From: Gordonia sp. SL306
GTDB lineage: Bacteria; Actinomycetota; Actinomycetes; Mycobacteriales; Mycobacteriaceae
Assembly: GCF_026625785.1 (NCBI RefSeq)
Contig: NZ_CP113063.1
Coordinates: 2,604,001-2,668,000, forward strand
Direction of reading: 5' to 3'
Length of the DNA: 64,000 nt
Made by a program: the position numbers and the translations under genes. Shown here in pieces: positions 21,577 through 28,540 of the stretch. The notes beneath the pieces were generated by a model. That model did no database searches and was not told the DNA's origin. It saw nothing but the letters and a program-made list of their open reading frames with translations. Positions within the stretch are counted from its first letter, which is position 1. Every line of letters starts with the position of its first letter.

Positions 21577-21612
21577 AGCCTACTAGCGGGGGAGGGGCCG
21601 TTGTCGAGCTTT

Positions 21613-22035
21613 CTACAGTTCGGCGTTTCGGAGCATCTCGACCACCGTGGTCGACAAGGTGATCGGGTCAACCGGCAGCGTCGCGGTGGCGTCGGCCCGT
21701 GACCAGTCCGCCAGCCAGCGGTCGTCGGCCCGGCCGAGCAGCACGAGCGTCGGCGGGCACGGATCGATCTCGTCCTTCATCTGCTTCGCCAGCCCCATCC
21801 CGCCCGCGGGTGTCGCCTCGCCGTCGAGGATGACCACGTCGATCACGCCGGCATCGAGTTGCGCGAACACCATGGGGGCGGTGGCGACCTCGACGAAACT
21901 CAGCTCGGGGAGGCGGGGATCGGGACTGCGGCCGAGTGCGCGGATGACCGCCGCGCGGGTGTCCGAATGATCCGAATAGACCAACACGCGCAGCGCCGAG
22001 ACGGCATCGCGGGCGGGGTCGGTCACGTCGAGCAC
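21613..22035 (-). CDS. atypical response-regulator receiver protein (Rv3143-like)
   Basis: A 140-residue stand-alone receiver-like domain without an output domain. It shows RVLVYSDHSDTRAAVIRALG at the N-terminus and a candidate phosphoacceptor Asp in VVILDGEATPAGGMGL. Where active receivers have the invariant lysine it reads LPVDP, so phosphorylation may be lost or altered. M. tuberculosis also has a receiver-domain gene (Rv3143) close upstream of nuoA, so the association with nuo appears conserved. A regulatory role towards respiration is inference. Confidence 0.7.
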   Translation of the reverse strand: MLDVTDPARDAVSALRVLVYSDHSDTRAAVIRALGRSPDPRLPELSFVEVATAPMVFAQLDAGVIDVVILDGEATPAGGMGLAKQMKDEIDPCPPTLVLLGRADDRWLADWSRADATATLPVDPITLSTTVVEMLRNAEL

Positions 22036-22045
22036 ATTACCGTCA

Positions 22046-22171
22046 GATCTCCGCCGACCGTGCGCAGAATCGCGCCGAGCGGGCCCACTTTCCCGCCGAG
22101 CGGGTACAGAATCTCGCCGACTGTGCCCGGTTTCCCGCCGAGCGGGTACGGAATCTCGCCGACCGTGCGCT
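22046..22171. repeat. six 21-bp tandem repeats
   Basis: Six consecutive 21-bp units start at 22046, 22067, 22088, 22109, 22130 and 22151. The core is GAATCTCGCCGAC or TTTCCCGCCGAGCGGG, followed by a variable end. The last unit runs into the ddl stop codon. The array fills the gap between ddl and the receiver gene. Confidence 0.85.
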
Positions 22172-23250
22172 CAGTGCTCCGTGGAGAAGCCGACCCGTCG
22201 ACGATGGTTGTCGAGCGCCAAGGTGACCAGACGATCGATGAGGTCGGGGTAGCTCAGACCCGAGGCCTCCCACAGCTTGGGATACATGGATGCCGGGGTG
22301 AATCCGGGAATCGTGTTGACCTCGTTCAACAGCCAGCCGCGGCCGCCTGCCTCGTAGAAGAAGTCCACGCGGGCCATGCCTGCGCAGCGCAGCGCGGTGA
22401 ACGACTTGGCCGCGAGTTCGCGGACCTCCCCGGTGACCTCCGCAGGCAGATCGGCAGGGATGACGAGGGCGGCCGCGCCGGTGACGTACTTGTCCTCGTA
22501 GTCGTAGAACTCGCTGCCGGGCAGGATCTCGCCGGGGACCGATGCCTCCGGCGCGGTGTTCCCGAGTACGGCCACCTCCACCTCGCGTGCGGTCACGCTC
22601 TCCTCGATGATCACCACGTCGTCGTAGCGCAGTGCGAGGTCGATGGACTTGTCCAGTTCGGACGCGTCGTGCGCCTTGGTGATGCCCACCGACGACCCCA
22701 GGTTGGCCGGTTTGACGAACAGCGGCAGTCCGAGCTCGTCGATCGCTCGGCCGACGATGGTGTTCGGGTCGTCGATGCCGTCGCGGAACTCGATCCACCG
22801 GCACTGCGGGATACCCGCCTGCTCGGCGACGATCTTGGCCATCGCCTTGTCCATGCACAGCGCCGACGACAGCACTCCGGCTCCCACGTACGGCACCTTG
22901 AAGAGCTCGAGCATCCCCTGGATGGTGCCGTCCTCGCCGTGCGGTCCGTGTAGGAGCGGCAGTACGACGGTGATCGTCGAGGCATCGAGGTCGCCGCGGA
23001 TCGCGGCCAGCGGTTCCACCTCGGTGCCGGCGGTCTCCAGCCGATCGGGCAGTTCGCCGCCCTCGGCGAGCGTCGCGATCGCCTTGTCGTTGCGCAGCCA
23101 CATCCCGTTCTTCGCGATACCGATCGGCACCAGCTCGTACTTGTCGCGATCGGCGGCTGCGAGCACATGGGCCGCGGTGACGCATGAGACGTCGTGTTCT
23201 GCGGACACGCCACCGAAGAGGACGACCAGACGCAGCAGGGGTGAAGCCAT
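22171..23250 (-). CDS. ddl: D-alanine--D-alanine ligase
   Basis: ATP-grasp enzyme joining two D-Ala for peptidoglycan precursors; about 359 residues. It has the N-terminal FGGVSAEHDVSCVTA and the ATP-binding loop KPANLGSSVGITKAHD. The omega-loop segment EFYDYEDKYVTG is the form of true D-Ala-D-Ala ligases. The metal-binding NEVNTIPGFT is also present. The omega loop does not look like the VanA D-Ala-D-Lac type. I use the ATG; a GTG nine bases upstream (23259) is possible. The gene is divergent from a murF-type gene, an unusual setting since murF normally sits in the division/cell-wall cluster. Confidence 0.92.
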   Translation of the reverse strand: MASPLLRLVVLFGGVSAEHDVSCVTAAHVLAAADRDKYELVPIGIAKNGMWLRNDKAIATLAEGGELPDRLETAGTEVEPLAAIRGDLDASTITVVLPLLHGPHGEDGTIQGMLELFKVPYVGAGVLSSALCMDKAMAKIVAEQAGIPQCRWIEFRDGIDDPNTIVGRAIDELGLPLFVKPANLGSSVGITKAHDASELDKSIDLALRYDDVVIIEESVTAREVEVAVLGNTAPEASVPGEILPGSEFYDYEDKYVTGAAALVIPADLPAEVTGEVRELAAKSFTALRCAGMARVDFFYEAGGRGWLLNEVNTIPGFTPASMYPKLWEASGLSYPDLIDRLVTLALDNHRRRVGFSTEH

Positions 23251-23299
23251 GGCTGACACGATACGGCCACCACAACCGGCTTACCGGACGTGGTGCTTG

Positions 23300-23311
23300 T
23301 AGCGTTGCGGT
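23300..23311 (+). promoter_or_regulatory. -10 element for leaderless murF-type transcript
   Basis: TAGCGT at 23300-23305 is followed by six bases and then the GTG start, a leaderless layout. Confidence 0.45.
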
Positions 23312-24631
23312 GTGCATTTCAGGGCAAGTGAGGTCGCTGCAGCCGTCGCCGGACGGCTCGTCGGCGACGACGTGCAGATCGACGGTGCAGGCATCGACTC
23401 CCGGAGCATGCGTCCCGGGCAGCTGTTCGTACCGATCGTCGCGACGCGCGACGGCCACGAGTTCGTGGCGGCCGCAGCGGACGGAGGTGCCTCGGCATAT
23501 CTGACGTCCCAGGGCACCGATCCCGACATCACGCTCCCCGCGATCACCGTCACCGACACCGCCGCGGCGCTCGCCGACCTCGGCGGGGCGGCGCGCGATC
23601 GATTGCCGGAGAGAGTCGTCGGCGTGACCGGCTCGGTGGGCAAGACGTCGACGAAGGATCTGCTCGCGGGAGTTCTCACGACGACGTACCGCACCACTGC
23701 CAGCGAGAAATCGTTCAACAACGAGCTCGGGCTGCCCCTCACGCTCGCCGGCGCCCCCGACGACACCGAGGCCGTCGTGGTCGAGATGGGCGCGCGCGGC
23801 ATCGGGCACATCGACCTGCTGTGCGGCATCGCCCGCCCGACCGTTGGCATCATCACGCGCGTCGAGGGTGTGCATCTGGAACTGTTCGGCGACATCGAGT
23901 CCGTCGCCCGCGCCAAGGGCGAGTTGGTGGAGGCGCTGCCGGTGGACGGTCTCGCCGTGCTGAATGCCGACGACGAGCGTGTCGCGGCGATGGCGAACCG
24001 GACCGATGCGGGTGTGCTGAGCTTCGGTCTGAGCCCGTCGTCGGACGTGTACGCATCCGACGTCACCCTCGACGATCAGTTGCGCGCCTCGTTCCGCCTG
24101 CACACCCCGTGGGGCGAGACCGACGTCCGGCTCGGTGCCCGGGGCGAACACCAGGTGCCGAACGCGCTGGCCGCGGCCGCCGCGGCCGGATGGCTGGGCG
24201 TCCCGGTCGACGAGATCCCGAACGGTCTGCTCGGGGCCGCGTTGTCGGGACTGCGGATGGAACTCGTGACCACGCCGGCAGGCGTCACCGTCCTCAACGA
24301 TGCCTACAACGCCAATCCGACCTCGATGACCGCCGCCCTGCAGTCACTGGCCGCACTCGACGCCCGTCGTCGAGTCGCCGTGCTCGGCACGATGGCCGAA
24401 CTCGGATCGGATTCCGCTGCCCAGCACGCTGCCATCGCCAAGCGTGCCTACGACCTCGGCATCGAGGTGATCGCCGTCGACGAGTCGCATTACGGCAATG
24501 TGGCGCGCCATGTGGCGAACGTCGACGGCGCGCTCGCCGAGCTCTCCGACCTCGCCGCGGGTGATGCGGTGCTCGTGAAGGGCAGTCGGGTCGCGGCCCT
24601 CGAACGGGTGGCCACTGCGCTGGGTGCGTGA
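23312..24631 (+). CDS. murF: UDP-MurNAc-tripeptide--D-Ala-D-Ala ligase-type Mur ligase
   Basis: Mur ligase that adds D-Ala-D-Ala to the UDP-MurNAc-tripeptide. The N-terminal domain carries SRSMRPGQLFVPIVATRDGH. The central ATPase domain has the P-loop GVTGSVGKTSTKD and KSFNNELGLPLTL. The C-terminal domain has NDAYNANPTSMTAALQSLAA, typical of MurF. At 439 residues it is shorter than the usual MurF of about 500. It stands outside the dcw cluster and pairs with ddl, so it may be a second (paralogous) copy; only the whole genome can tell. Confidence 0.85.
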   Translation: MHFRASEVAAAVAGRLVGDDVQIDGAGIDSRSMRPGQLFVPIVATRDGHEFVAAAADGGASAYLTSQGTDPDITLPAITVTDTAAALADLGGAARDRLPERVVGVTGSVGKTSTKDLLAGVLTTTYRTTASEKSFNNELGLPLTLAGAPDDTEAVVVEMGARGIGHIDLLCGIARPTVGIITRVEGVHLELFGDIESVARAKGELVEALPVDGLAVLNADDERVAAMANRTDAGVLSFGLSPSSDVYASDVTLDDQLRASFRLHTPWGETDVRLGARGEHQVPNALAAAAAAGWLGVPVDEIPNGLLGAALSGLRMELVTTPAGVTVLNDAYNANPTSMTAALQSLAALDARRRVAVLGTMAELGSDSAAQHAAIAKRAYDLGIEVIAVDESHYGNVARHVANVDGALAELSDLAAGDAVLVKGSRVAALERVATALGA

Positions 24632-24636
24632 GCGTT

Positions 24637-24755
24637 CCTGAAAAGTGCCCCTGAAAAGCGCCCCAGGAAAGCACCCCGGGGCGAGCCGTCATCGACCATG
24701 GGTCGTTGCCTCCCCTGAGGAGGGCGCATTTCGGGGGCGCATTTCCGTTTCAGGG
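24637..24755. terminator. repeat-rich convergent gap, possible terminator
   Basis: Three 13-bp near-repeats (CCTGAAAAGTGCC, CCTGAAAAGCGCC, CCAGGAAAGCACC) at 24637-24675 face inverted relatives (GGGCGCATTT twice, TTTCAGGG) at 24722-24755. They lie between the convergent murF and MerR genes. A foldback structure is likely, but no clear T run follows. Confidence 0.45.
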
Positions 24756-24787
24756 AGTCGAGAAAGAGGACGCTGTCGCAGTCGAGA

Positions 24788-25564
24788 TCAGCTTCGCTGC
24801 TGCTCGGCATTCGCGACGATGACGTCCCGGACATAGTGCGCGAGCCCCGGCGCCACATCGTCGTAATGCTTGGTGAACCGCGGATCGGCGACGTACATGT
24901 TCGCGAGATTCACGTGCATCTCGTGGCCGCAGTCATAGAACTGGTTGATGCCCGCACGATGCTCCTCGGCGAGGGCGTTGGCCTCGGGTGACCCGGGCGC
25001 CACACCGGACCGCAGTGCGTCGGCGAGTTTTGCTTCGAGGGCGTCCCCCTCGGCCTTGATCCGGCGCCAGTCATCCTTGCCGAATCGGGCGGTGCGCTTG
25101 CCGCTCTGCTCCCAGGCCTCGGAGTCACCCCAGCGTTCCTCGGCTTCGGCGGCGTAGTCGTCGCCGGGCCAGTCCTGCCCGAAGATCTCCGCCTGTTCCT
25201 CGGCGGTGAGCTGGATTCCGTTGTCCTTCGCGTCCATCATGTCCTCCACAGCTGCGACCATCCGGTGCAAGCGATTGATCCGGTCGATCAGCCGATCGTG
25301 CTGATCACGCAGCTGAGCCGAAGCGTCCACCAACGGATCGTCTAGCAGGGTCGCTATCTGCTCCAGCGAAAAGCCCAGTTCACGGTAGGTCAGGACCCGA
25401 TGCAGCCGCTCGATGTCGGCGTCGTCGTACACGCGGTAGCCGACGGACGTCCGGTCCGACGGCACCACCAGACCGATCTGGTCGTAATGGTGCAGCGTGC
25501 GGACACTGACGCCGGTGAGACGTGCTACCGCGCCGACCGTCCGAGAGGGTTCTGACTCACTCAC
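24788..25564 (-). CDS. MerR family regulator with TipAS domain
   Basis: A transcription activator of the TipAL type, about 258 residues. The N-terminal MerR winged helix-turn-helix (VGAVARLTGVSVRTLHHYDQ) is followed by a long coiled-coil linker (about residues 75-125). The C-terminal TipAS drug-binding-type domain ends with ADPRFTKHYDDVAPGLAHYV. TipA of Streptomyces binds thiopeptides and activates its own promoter. I chose GTG 25564 rather than 25573 because the upstream codon overlaps the promoter -10. The natural ligand here is unknown. Confidence 0.85.
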   Translation of the reverse strand: MSESEPSRTVGAVARLTGVSVRTLHHYDQIGLVVPSDRTSVGYRVYDDADIERLHRVLTYRELGFSLEQIATLLDDPLVDASAQLRDQHDRLIDRINRLHRMVAAVEDMMDAKDNGIQLTAEEQAEIFGQDWPGDDYAAEAEERWGDSEAWEQSGKRTARFGKDDWRRIKAEGDALEAKLADALRSGVAPGSPEANALAEEHRAGINQFYDCGHEMHVNLANMYVADPRFTKHYDDVAPGLAHYVRDVIVANAEQQRS

Positions 25565-25571
25565 ACCGGAC

Positions 25572-25602
25572 ACTGTCGGGCCTCACGTCACGTCAGGGTC
25601 AA
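25572..25602 (-). promoter_or_regulatory. 19-bp-spacer MerR/TipA-type promoter and operator
   Basis: On the minus strand TTGACC (25597-25602) and GACAGT (25572-25577) are separated by 19 bp, the long spacer typical of MerR-activated promoters. The plus-strand sequence CCTCACGTCACGTCAGG (25581-25597) fills the spacer. It is one base away from a perfect inverted repeat, and as I recall it equals the Streptomyces tipA operator apart from that base. The start codon GTG 25564 follows the -10 after seven bases. Confidence 0.72.
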
Positions 25603-25607
25603 GTCCG

Positions 25608-26039
25608 CTACGGCGCGAGCCCGAACTCCTGGTCACCCTTGCTGCACGAGGCCAGGATCCCCGCGGTCTCCGACGGCCCGCATTGCCAGCCGGACACCCG
25701 CTGCGGCTGCCCGGTCGCGATCTTCGGGCTGTATTGCGTGGCGACCTGCTGCGCGGTGTCGCAGGAGAGGTCGCCCTGCAGGATCAGGATCCGCAGCGAG
25801 CCGTCGGGCCCCTTGGTGGTGCCACATTGGGTGTGGCCGGCGTGGTCGTCGGCGACAGACGTGGTCGGCGAGACCGGCTTCGGTCCGCCCACCACGGATG
25901 CGTTCGGGTTCTCCGAGATGGTGGCCGCCGAGGTCTCCGACGACGACGTGGCCTCCTGCTCGCCACCACATGCGGCGAGCACGACACCGGCGAATCCGGC
26001 CAGGACAGCGAGTGAGATGCGATGCAGGCTGCTCGACAT
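25608..26039 (-). CDS. putative lipoprotein
   Basis: A 143-residue exported protein with a clear lipoprotein signal: a short positive start (MSSSLHR), hydrophobic stretch and lipobox VVLAAC, with lipidation at Cys 24 or so. After a Ser/Thr-rich linker comes a domain with paired cysteines (TQCGTTKGPDGSLRILILQG, LSCDTAQQV, WQCGPSE, ASCSKGD). I recall similar small secreted domains in mycobacteria but assign no function. The ATG is placed six bases after a TACGGT element. Confidence 0.72.
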   Translation of the reverse strand: MSSSLHRISLAVLAGFAGVVLAACGGEQEATSSSETSAATISENPNASVVGGPKPVSPTTSVADDHAGHTQCGTTKGPDGSLRILILQGDLSCDTAQQVATQYSPKIATGQPQRVSGWQCGPSETAGILASCSKGDQEFGLAP

Positions 26040-26051
26040 GTGATCACCGTA
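26040..26051 (-). promoter_or_regulatory. -10 element for leaderless lipoprotein transcript
   Basis: On the minus strand TACGGT (26046-26051) is followed by six bases (GATCAC) and the ATG of the lipoprotein gene. Confidence 0.5.
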
Positions 26052-26113
26052 CCGGGTTCCGGTGGCGCCCCGAATGCCTGCTGGGTTTGGGTTACACCCG
26101 CCCACCTGCAAGG

Positions 26114-27385
26114 ATGCATCGGGTGAGTTCCAGCGACACAGCTCTTCCCCCCGACCATTCCTTCACCGTCGGCACGTCGCTGCCCGGCACGATGGGCCGC
26201 ACCGGTGTCATCGACACCCCGCACGGCCGCATCCACACACCAGCGTTCGTGCCGGTCGGGACCAAGGCCACGGTCAAGACGGTGCTGCCCGAGTCCGTCG
26301 AGGCGCTCGGCGCGCAGGCCGTGCTCGCCAACGCCTATCACCTCTATCTGCAGCCGGGGCCCGACATCCTCGACGAGGCCGGCGGGCTCGGCGCCTTCAT
26401 GAACTGGCGGGGTCCCACCTACACCGACAGTGGCGGATTCCAGGTCATGTCGCTCGGCGTCGGGTTCAAGAAGGTCATCTCGATGGATGCCGCGGGCGAG
26501 CAGAACGACGATGCCGTCGCACCCGGCAAGGAACGACTGTCCGCCGTCGACGACGACGGGGTCACCTTCAAATCGCACCTCGACGGCTCGGCGCACCGCT
26601 TCACCCCCGAGGTGTCGATGCAGATCCAGCATCAGCTCGGCGCCGACATCATCTTCGCCTTCGACGAGCTGACCACGTTGATGAACACCCGTGCATACCA
26701 AGAGAATTCGCTGGAGCGAACCCGGCTGTGGGCGATCCGCTGCCTTGCCGAACACAACCGGCTGTCGCGAGAGCGTGTGCACCGGCCGCAGCAGTCGCTC
26801 TGGGGGGTCATCCAGGGCGCCCAGTACGAGGACCTGCGCCGCAAGGCTGCTCGGGATCTCGTGACGATGAGCAAGATGGACCAGGCCGATGGCGGACGGG
26901 GCTTCGGCGGGTACGGGATCGGCGGTGCGTTGACGAAAGACGACCTCGGCACCATCGTCGGCTGGGTCAACGAGGAGCTGCCCGAGGACTCGGCAAAGCA
27001 CCTGCTGGGCATCAGCGAGCCCGACGACATCTTCACCGCCATCGAGAACGGCGCCGACACCTTCGACTGCGTCTCGCCGACCCGGGTCGCCCGCAACGGC
27101 GCGATCTACTCGCTCGACGGCCGCTACAACATCACCAATGCGCGGTATCGCAGGGACTTTCGACCGCTCGATCCCGAAGTCGAGAACTACACATCGCAAT
27201 ACAGTCGTGCCTACCTGCACCATCTGTTCAAGGCCAAGGAAGGGCTCGCCGCGACACTCGCGACGCTGCACAACGTGTCGTTCATCGTGACGATGGTCGA
27301 CCGGGCACGCCAGGCCATCGAGGACGGCAATTACACCGAGTATCGCGACGAGTTCCTGGGGCGGTACTACGCGGGTTCGCGGTAG
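26114..27385 (+). CDS. tgt: tRNA-guanine transglycosylase, lacking zinc cysteines
   Basis: Exchanges guanine 34 for queuine or a precursor in GUN-anticodon tRNAs. The 423-residue protein has TDSGGFQVMSLG with Asp105, QGAQYEDLR and the nucleophile context TFDCVSPTRVARNG with Asp318. The zinc site is altered: E. coli has PECDCYTCRNYSRAYLHH, but here residues 353-370 read DPEVENYTSQYSRAYLHH, so all three cysteines are missing and the loop is one residue shorter. The fourth ligand His (H386 in TLHN) remains. The substrate-pocket strand reads GGYGIGGAL, unlike bacterial AVGEP-type. GTG 26123 is an alternative start. Confidence 0.88.
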   Translation: MHRVSSSDTALPPDHSFTVGTSLPGTMGRTGVIDTPHGRIHTPAFVPVGTKATVKTVLPESVEALGAQAVLANAYHLYLQPGPDILDEAGGLGAFMNWRGPTYTDSGGFQVMSLGVGFKKVISMDAAGEQNDDAVAPGKERLSAVDDDGVTFKSHLDGSAHRFTPEVSMQIQHQLGADIIFAFDELTTLMNTRAYQENSLERTRLWAIRCLAEHNRLSRERVHRPQQSLWGVIQGAQYEDLRRKAARDLVTMSKMDQADGGRGFGGYGIGGALTKDDLGTIVGWVNEELPEDSAKHLLGISEPDDIFTAIENGADTFDCVSPTRVARNGAIYSLDGRYNITNARYRRDFRPLDPEVENYTSQYSRAYLHHLFKAKEGLAATLATLHNVSFIVTMVDRARQAIEDGNYTEYRDEFLGRYYAGSR

Positions 27386-27401
27386 TCGCGGGACCTGACG
27401 A

Positions 27402-28262
27402 TCAGCGGAACCACTTGTCGGCGAGTCCGTCCACCCAGGCGGGCGCGTCACTCGCGTCCTCGGGTGGCGAGGCGACCACGACGAGCTCGTTCACGCCGAG
27501 CGCCTCGACCGCCACGAGGTCGTCGACCGAGGGATCACGCAGCGCGACGGCCAGATAGAGCTCATCTCGCGGGCGACCGGATGAGGAGCACAGCTCGGTG
27601 ACCCGTGCCACGCGCTCGGCAACGGCTTCGACACCGTCGAGATTGAAGCCGTACCACCCGTCGCCCCAGCCGACGACGCGCTCGAGGGCGGTGTCGCTGT
27701 TCCCGCCGACGATGATCGGGATGCTCTCCTGCGCGGGAGCGGGTTTGACCCGGATGTCGGTGAACGCGACGAACTCGGAAGTGTACGAGGCGGGTTCATC
27801 ACGCCAGATGGTGCGCATGGCGTCGACGTAGCTCGCGGTGCGTGCCGCTCGGCGTTCGAAGGGCACACCCAACGCGTCGAACTCCTCGCGCGACCACCCG
27901 ATGCCGATGCCTGCGGTCAACCGTCCCCCACTGAGGCGGTCCAGCGATGCGAGCTGCTTGGCCATGATCACCGGATTGTGTTCGGGCAGAAGGGCCACGC
28001 CGGTCGCCAGCCGGATGGTCGTGGTGGCTGCCGCCGCGAACGACAACGTGATCGTCGGGTCGAGCCAGTCGGCCGCGGCCGGCACGGCGATCTTCCCGTC
28101 GGACGTGTAGGGATAGCGGGAGGCCTGATCGTCGACCATCACGACGTGTTCGCCGGACCACAGCGTCGCGAATCCCCGACGTTCGGCCTGTCGCGCGACG
28201 GTGTCGATGACCTCGCGGCGAGCGCCTGTTCCGATCCCCAGCGCGTGCAGACCGATGTCCAT
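27402..28262 (-). CDS. LLM class F420-dependent oxidoreductase
   Basis: A 286-residue TIM-barrel enzyme of the luciferase-like monooxygenase superfamily. In actinobacteria this group usually uses coenzyme F420. Features are GFATLWSGEHVVMVDD near the N-terminus, the segment TTIRLATGVALLPEHNPVIM, LSGGRLTAGIGIGWSREEFD and IPIIVGGNSDTALERVVGWG. The substrate cannot be predicted. It converges on tgt and is divergent from the CNNM operon. Confidence 0.88.
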   Translation of the reverse strand: MDIGLHALGIGTGARREVIDTVARQAERRGFATLWSGEHVVMVDDQASRYPYTSDGKIAVPAAADWLDPTITLSFAAAATTTIRLATGVALLPEHNPVIMAKQLASLDRLSGGRLTAGIGIGWSREEFDALGVPFERRAARTASYVDAMRTIWRDEPASYTSEFVAFTDIRVKPAPAQESIPIIVGGNSDTALERVVGWGDGWYGFNLDGVEAVAERVARVTELCSSSGRPRDELYLAVALRDPSVDDLVAVEALGVNELVVVASPPEDASDAPAWVDGLADKWFR

Positions 28263-28388
28263 GGTCTACCCCGCAGTCACCGCGACCAGTGCCGCGCGGG
28301 TAGCACGGCCGAAAGCGGATGGGAGCACATCGGAATGATATTTCACGGGAACAGATCTCCCACCCCGATCGTTCGGTTTGCGTAGACC

Positions 28389-28540
28389 CATCCGACTCGG
28401 CACCCTGGGAAGGGTCCAGCCGAGCCCGAACCGAGAGAGACAATGCGACGCGCAAAGCGCCGAAAACGCCGACGACGATCCGGCCACCCCTGCTCGACCC
28501 TGCCTGACGACCACCCGGTCGGGGCTGCCCGGAGGTCGTC
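28389..28540 (+). promoter_or_regulatory. structured leader of CNNM operon
   Basis: Two foldbacks precede the GTG start. One is CTCGGC (28396-28401) with GCCGAG (28419-28424), enclosing an inner ACCCT/AGGGT stem. The other, directly at the start, has GACGACCACC pairing with GGAGGTCGTC (one mismatch) and would hide the ribosome-binding site GGAGG. I could not match it to a known riboswitch class. Confidence 0.4.

Noticed and set aside
22171-23250. Could ddl be a D-Ala-D-Lac (VanA-type) ligase, given murF beside it?
   Set aside because: The omega loop reads EFYDYEDKY, the D-Ala-D-Ala form, and no vanH/vanX-like gene is adjacent.
22043-24151. Long minus-strand open frame of 702 codons across murF and ddl
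   Set aside because: It is the antisense shadow of two clear genes, rich in Arg/Gly as expected from GC-rich complement, and its end merely translates the 21-bp repeat.
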